Assembly (NCBI GenBank): GCA_934293835.1
Contig: CAKQZO010000057.1
Coordinates: 1 to 9,540 of the forward strand
Direction of reading: 5' to 3'
Length of the DNA stretch: 9,540 bases
DNA from: an uncultured Lacticaseibacillus sp.
GTDB taxonomy: Bacteria > Bacillota > Bacilli > Lactobacillales > Lactobacillaceae
Shown: one piece after another, positions 6,534-9,540 of the stretch
Layout of the letters: the number at the start of each line of letters is the position of its first letter
How positions within the stretch are numbered: position 1 is the stretch's first letter
Made by a program: the position numbers and the translations under genes
Notes under the pieces: generated by a model
What the model was told of the DNA's origin: nothing
What the model saw: only the letters and a program-made list of their open reading frames with translations
Databases searched by the model: none

Positions 6534-7691
6534 ATGCAACACGTTTATCTCGATAACGCGGCGACGACGCCAATGGCGCCTGAGGTCATTGAAGAGATGA
6601 CCACCCAGATGCAAAATGATTTCGGCAACGCGAGCTCGACACACTGGTTTGGGCGTAGTGCGCACACGGTGCTAGACGCCAGCCGCAAAACGATCGCCGC
6701 TTCGATCAATGCCAAGCCTGACGAGATCATTTTTACTAGCGGGGCCACCGAAAGCAACAACACCGCCATTCGTATGACGGCGCATGAATTTGCCGCCCGT
6801 GGCAAGCATATTATCACCACGGCGATCGAGCATCCCAGCGTTTTAAAGTCGCTGCAACAGCTTGAGCAAGAAGGCTTCACCGTCACGTATCTGCCGGTCG
6901 ATGCCAACGGCGAGATCAGCTTGGCCGATTTTGACGCTGTCTTAGACGATCAGACGATCCTGGTGTCGATCATGATGGGGAACAACGAGGTCGGGTCGCG
7001 GATGCCGATCGCTGAGATTGGTGAACGCCTGCGCCACCATCAGGCCTTTTTCCACACCGACGCGACGCAGACCTATGGCTTGTTGAATATCGACGTCCAA
7101 GCGCTACACGTTGATCTGTTGTCAACTTCGGCGCATAAGATCAATGGGCCCAAAGGGGTCGGTTTCTTGTATAAGCAGGCGGACCTGATGATCCATCCGT
7201 TCCTGCGCGGTGGTGAGCAGGAGAAGAAGCGGCGCGCAGGAACGGAGAACGTCGCCGGAATCGCTGGGTTCGCCAAGGCGGTGGCGCTGTTGACCCCTGA
7301 GGTCAAGGCAGAGCGGCAGACGCATTACCTGGCGTTCAAACACCAGATCATGGCCGCACTCGATGATGCCGGAATCGCTTATTCGATCAACGGCAGTATC
7401 AAGGTAGATAATCCCAATCATGTGTTTAACCTCTGGTTGCACGGCCTGTCGACCTATGCGTTGCAGACGAATCTTGATTTGGCCGGCTTTGCGGTTTCCG
7501 GAGGCTCGGCTTGCACGGCCGGGTCTCTCGAACCATCGCACGTGCTGATCGCGATGTTTGGCGCCGATTCGCCGCGCATCGCCGAAAGCATCCGTATCAG
7601 CTTTGGCCGCTTCACGACCGAAGCCGATGTCGCCGCGTTCGCCCAAGCCTTGATCAAGATCGCCGAACGGCTTCTAAAGCGTGCCAAGTGA
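6534..7691 (+). CDS. iscS: Cysteine desulfurase (NifS/IscS family)
   Basis: A 385-residue PLP-dependent enzyme that takes sulfur from L-cysteine, leaving alanine and an enzyme persulfide for tRNA thiolation, Fe-S clusters or other cofactors. The N-terminus YLDNAATTP (5-13) is typical. FTSGATESNN (67-76) binds the PLP phosphate, His100 in AIEHPS stacks on the ring, and Asp176 in HTDATQTYG contacts the pyridine nitrogen. Lys202 in SAHKINGPKG forms the Schiff base. Cys327 in SGGSACTAGSLEPS is the persulfide cysteine in the mobile loop of class I enzymes. AAAGGAG (6521-6527) precedes the ATG by 6 nt. Position after mtnN and before DUF1831 resembles lactobacillal loci where the enzyme works with MnmA. 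No IscU, SufU or MnmA partner is in view, so the acceptor is unresolved. The gene symbol is a family-level label. Confidence 0.96.
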   Translation: MQHVYLDNAATTPMAPEVIEEMTTQMQNDFGNASSTHWFGRSAHTVLDASRKTIAASINAKPDEIIFTSGATESNNTAIRMTAHEFAARGKHIITTAIEHPSVLKSLQQLEQEGFTVTYLPVDANGEISLADFDAVLDDQTILVSIMMGNNEVGSRMPIAEIGERLRHHQAFFHTDATQTYGLLNIDVQALHVDLLSTSAHKINGPKGVGFLYKQADLMIHPFLRGGEQEKKRRAGTENVAGIAGFAKAVALLTPEVKAERQTHYLAFKHQIMAALDDAGIAYSINGSIKVDNPNHVFNLWLHGLSTYALQTNLDLAGFAVSGGSACTAGSLEPSHVLIAMFGADSPRIAESIRISFGRFTTEADVAAFAQALIKIAERLLKRAK

Positions 7692-7700
7692 GCGCTTGCG

Positions 7701-7709
7701 TGTTACACT
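7701..7709 (+). promoter_or_regulatory. Possible internal extended -10 before the DUF1831 gene
   Basis: TGTTACACT (7701-7709) fits TGnTACACT, an extended -10, 30 nt before the start codon. No clear -35 is found 17 bp upstream. It could add transcription of the downstream gene; read-through from the cysteine desulfurase gene is at least as likely. Confidence 0.3.
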
Positions 7710-7738
7710 GAAATTAATTCATTGACGGAGGGGATAGC

Positions 7739-8080
7739 ATGGCATTAGCAACCACCGGGGCCGCGTTGGGCGACCCGAAGACATACGCAATTGATCCGCA
7801 GGTGAAGCGGTATACGCTGATGGATCTCGGTTTCACCAAGACGAACAACGGCAACTTTCAGTTGGAGCGTTCGTTGGATCCCAATTCACCGTTCACCGCG
7901 GCCAACAAGTTGCGCGTGACGTTCAAGGCTGATTTGTCCGCTTTTCAGATGAGCGTGACGACCGGTAACGGCTTGAAGGCGGTCAACATCTTCAAGAGTG
8001 CCCAGACGGCTGATAACGTTGAGCAGTACAACTATATCTTGGCCGAATTGATCGAACGCCAAGTGCTCAAAGAAGCCTAA
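7739..8080 (+). CDS. DUF1831 domain-containing protein
   Basis: A 113-residue soluble protein covering the whole DUF1831 family (PF08866), which I know mostly from lactobacilli. Characteristic blocks are LGDPKTYAIDPQVKRYTL (10-27), GNFQLERSLDPNSP (38-51) and, most conserved, NGLKAVNIFK (77-86), followed by VEQYNYIL (94-101). A structure of a lactobacillal member exists and suggested a role near amino-acid metabolism; no activity is established. GGAGGGG (7727-7733) lies 5 nt before the ATG. It is 47 nt downstream of the cysteine desulfurase gene, with no terminator between. This linkage recurs in lactobacilli and hints at a part in sulfur transfer, which is inference. A strong hairpin ends the run just after its stop codon. 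Confidence 0.87.
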   Translation: MALATTGAALGDPKTYAIDPQVKRYTLMDLGFTKTNNGNFQLERSLDPNSPFTAANKLRVTFKADLSAFQMSVTTGNGLKAVNIFKSAQTADNVEQYNYILAELIERQVLKEA

Positions 8081-8085
8081 ATTAA

Positions 8086-8132
8086 AATCCCCTCGTATCC
8101 CGATTCGGTTTGAATCGCGGTGCGAGGGGATT
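8086..8132. terminator. Bidirectional terminator between DUF1831 and the GGDEF-EAL gene
   Basis: AATCCCCTCG (8086-8095) pairs perfectly with CGAGGGGATT (8123-8132). Inside, CGATTC (8101-8106) pairs with GAATCG (8112-8117). On the minus strand the stem is followed by TTTTAAT-like sequence, a good U tract for the GGDEF-EAL gene; on the plus strand the following tract is weaker (TTGTCGTTAT). The two genes converge here. Confidence 0.85.
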
Positions 8133-8149
8133 GTCGTTATCCGGCCAGA

Positions 8150-9535
8150 TCACGCTGGCAGGCTCGGCTTGCCGAAATAATAGCCTTGAAAATACTCGAT
8201 GCCAAGCGCCTTGGCGAAGGCGACATCGGTTTCGTCTTCGACGCCTTCGATGATGAAATCGAGGTTCGGCTGGTGGTTGGCGACATTCGCCCAGAAGCTG
8301 ACTCGCTCGCGGATCCGTGCCAGGGACTCGTGTTTGCGCAGATTCTGCATGGCGAACTTGATGCCGTCGATATACGGCAGAATCTGCGACACTAATTCGT
8401 AGCTGTTATCGGAGCCGACGTCATCGATGAACACGCGGATACCGGCATCGCGATAAACTGCGGTGACGCGGCGAATCGTGCTGAGATCAGGGACGGTGAT
8501 GATCTCGACAATCAGGCCGTTCGGGCCATAGCCTGCAGTTGCAAAACCGGCCAAGGCGTTGGCTGTGTTGAGATCCGAAAATTGGGCAAGCGTGAGGTTG
8601 ATGGTGATGCAGCGCAGTTGGCTGTGGCGCATCACCTCAGTCATCAACGCGATCTGCTGTTCGACGTGGAGGTCGAAGCTTGCCGGCAAGCGCCACCGGC
8701 TGTCTTCTGGATCATAGGCACGCAACAGCAATTCGGCGCCCCAACCCTGCACCTTGTCGGCGGTGACGTGTTCGATCGGTTGCGCAAAATAGGTCAGCTT
8801 AGGGGCACGGACATCGCTTGTGCTGTTAGGTTCGCTTTGGAGTTGATCACGGCCGTGTTTTTTGCTGAAGTGGAGACGGTCGTCGGCGCGCTTGTAGATG
8901 TCGTCGATCGACTGATCGGCAGTTTTGGCGATGGTCAGGCCAGCAGACAAGGTCATGGTCACGGGTTCGTGGTTGACGACGAAGGGCTGACTGCGGATGT
9001 TTTGCAAGGCATCGCTGATGATCTGCGTCGCTGAAGCCATGTCTGCACCTAACAGCGCAATCGTGAACTCTTCACCGCCTGAGCGAAAAAGGCGAATCTT
9101 GGTGTCCAAAGGGCTCAGGAACCGCTGTAGGCGATCGGTGATGGCGACCAAGGCGATGTTACCGGCAAGGTAGCCGTGTTGTTGGTTGAATTCGTTAAAA
9201 TGATCGACGTCAAGCGCGGCGACCGTCAGCGGTAGATGCTGGGTTTTGGCGTCTTGCAACATGGTCATGAGCATCGTCTGGTCATGGGCGAACACCGTTT
9301 CGCGGGTCAGCTGTTCATACGCGGCGACCCGTTGCAGATCGGCGGTGTGGGCGTCGGTTGCCGATGTCAGGCGGTTATATTCGGACATGATGCCACCAAG
9401 AATCAAGAAGGCTCCGAGATCGCGCAGCCACCACCAAACATCGAAGGTGCGTGGTAGCGACACATAGATCCCGATGATTCCTGACGCCCCAAGCGCGATG
9501 ATGCCGAGATAGTCCCAGTGCCGATGGGCCTGCAT
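8150..9535 (-). CDS. Membrane-anchored GGDEF-EAL protein (cyclic-di-GMP turnover or sensing); N-terminus possibly outside window
   Basis: At least 461 residues. Two hydrophobic segments (about 8-27 and 33-50) lead into a GGDEF domain (about 95-232) and an EAL domain (about 247-461). The GGDEF domain has the metal-site LDVDHF (108-113) and the active-site variant GGEEF (153-157). The usual ND..GH..GD nucleotide region is NQQHGYLAGN (117-126), and no RxxD inhibitory site precedes GGEEF. In the EAL domain, EAL is ELL (268-270) followed by LR. Asn313, Glu344, Asp371-Asp372, Lys393, Glu430 and Gln450 (QGYYFGKP) stand where phosphodiesterase metal and catalytic residues are expected. The DDFGTGYSS loop is altered to DDVGSDNSY (371-379). 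It may therefore be a phosphodiesterase, a bifunctional enzyme or a sensor. The ATG is only 5 nt from the window end, no binding site can be seen, and the frame is open upstream, so more membrane helices may precede it. Confidence 0.88.
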   Translation of the reverse strand: MQAHRHWDYLGIIALGASGIIGIYVSLPRTFDVWWWLRDLGAFLILGGIMSEYNRLTSATDAHTADLQRVAAYEQLTRETVFAHDQTMLMTMLQDAKTQHLPLTVAALDVDHFNEFNQQHGYLAGNIALVAITDRLQRFLSPLDTKIRLFRSGGEEFTIALLGADMASATQIISDALQNIRSQPFVVNHEPVTMTLSAGLTIAKTADQSIDDIYKRADDRLHFSKKHGRDQLQSEPNSTSDVRAPKLTYFAQPIEHVTADKVQGWGAELLLRAYDPEDSRWRLPASFDLHVEQQIALMTEVMRHSQLRCITINLTLAQFSDLNTANALAGFATAGYGPNGLIVEIITVPDLSTIRRVTAVYRDAGIRVFIDDVGSDNSYELVSQILPYIDGIKFAMQNLRKHESLARIRERVSFWANVANHQPNLDFIIEGVEDETDVAFAKALGIEYFQGYYFGKPSLPA

Positions 9536-9540
9536 CTGGT

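Noticed and set aside
1..9540. Mobile elements, CRISPR arrays, tRNA genes or a defence island
   Set aside because: No transposase or integrase, no regularly spaced repeats, no cloverleaf-like sequence and no nuclease or toxin-antitoxin signature was found; gene content and base composition look uniform.

Overview
The window looks like chromosomal DNA from a GC-rich member of the Lactobacillaceae (Firmicutes). The evidence is AGGAGG-type ribosome binding sites before almost every gene, sigma-A style promoters in the gaps, and two families that I know mainly from lactobacilli (DUF3284 and DUF1831). The genus cannot be fixed from sequence alone. All genes look intact except those cut by, or close to, the window edges. 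I see no mobile element, tRNA, rRNA or CRISPR array.

Layout. (1) Positions 1-622, minus strand: the N-terminal 207 codons of a PstS-like phosphate-binding protein that runs off the left edge. (2) 623-769: a divergent promoter region with several TTACA-type elements. (3) 770-2200, plus: a 14-helix drug/proton antiporter of the DHA2 type, closed by a strong terminator hairpin. (4) 2331-2804, plus: a DUF3284 protein, convergent with the next operon across a shared hairpin at 2815-2868. (5) 4781-2880, minus: a two-gene operon of an XpaC-like membrane protein and TelA. (6) 4949-8080, plus: a co-directional run of a NUDIX ADP-sugar pyrophosphatase, a small charged single-helix membrane protein, MTA/SAH nucleosidase (mtnN), a cysteine desulfurase and a DUF1831 protein. 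(7) 8086-8132: a bidirectional terminator. (8) 9535-8150, minus: a membrane-anchored GGDEF-EAL protein of cyclic-di-GMP signalling, whose true N-terminus may lie outside the window.

How the genes fit together. The central run combines nucleotide clean-up (NUDIX), recycling of S-adenosylmethionine by-products (mtnN) and sulfur mobilisation from cysteine (cysteine desulfurase plus DUF1831). In many lactobacilli I recall mnmA (tRNA 2-thiouridylase) following DUF1831. Here a terminator and an opposing GGDEF-EAL gene come next instead. The outer genes are typical envelope, stress and transport functions.

I did not find a convincing undescribed system. The points most worth a second look are the PstS-like protein with altered phosphate-contact motifs, the lone GGDEF-EAL protein with a divergent EAL domain, the sulfur cluster without mnmA, an inverted repeat inside the mtnN promoter, and the XpaC-TelA pair of unresolved function.
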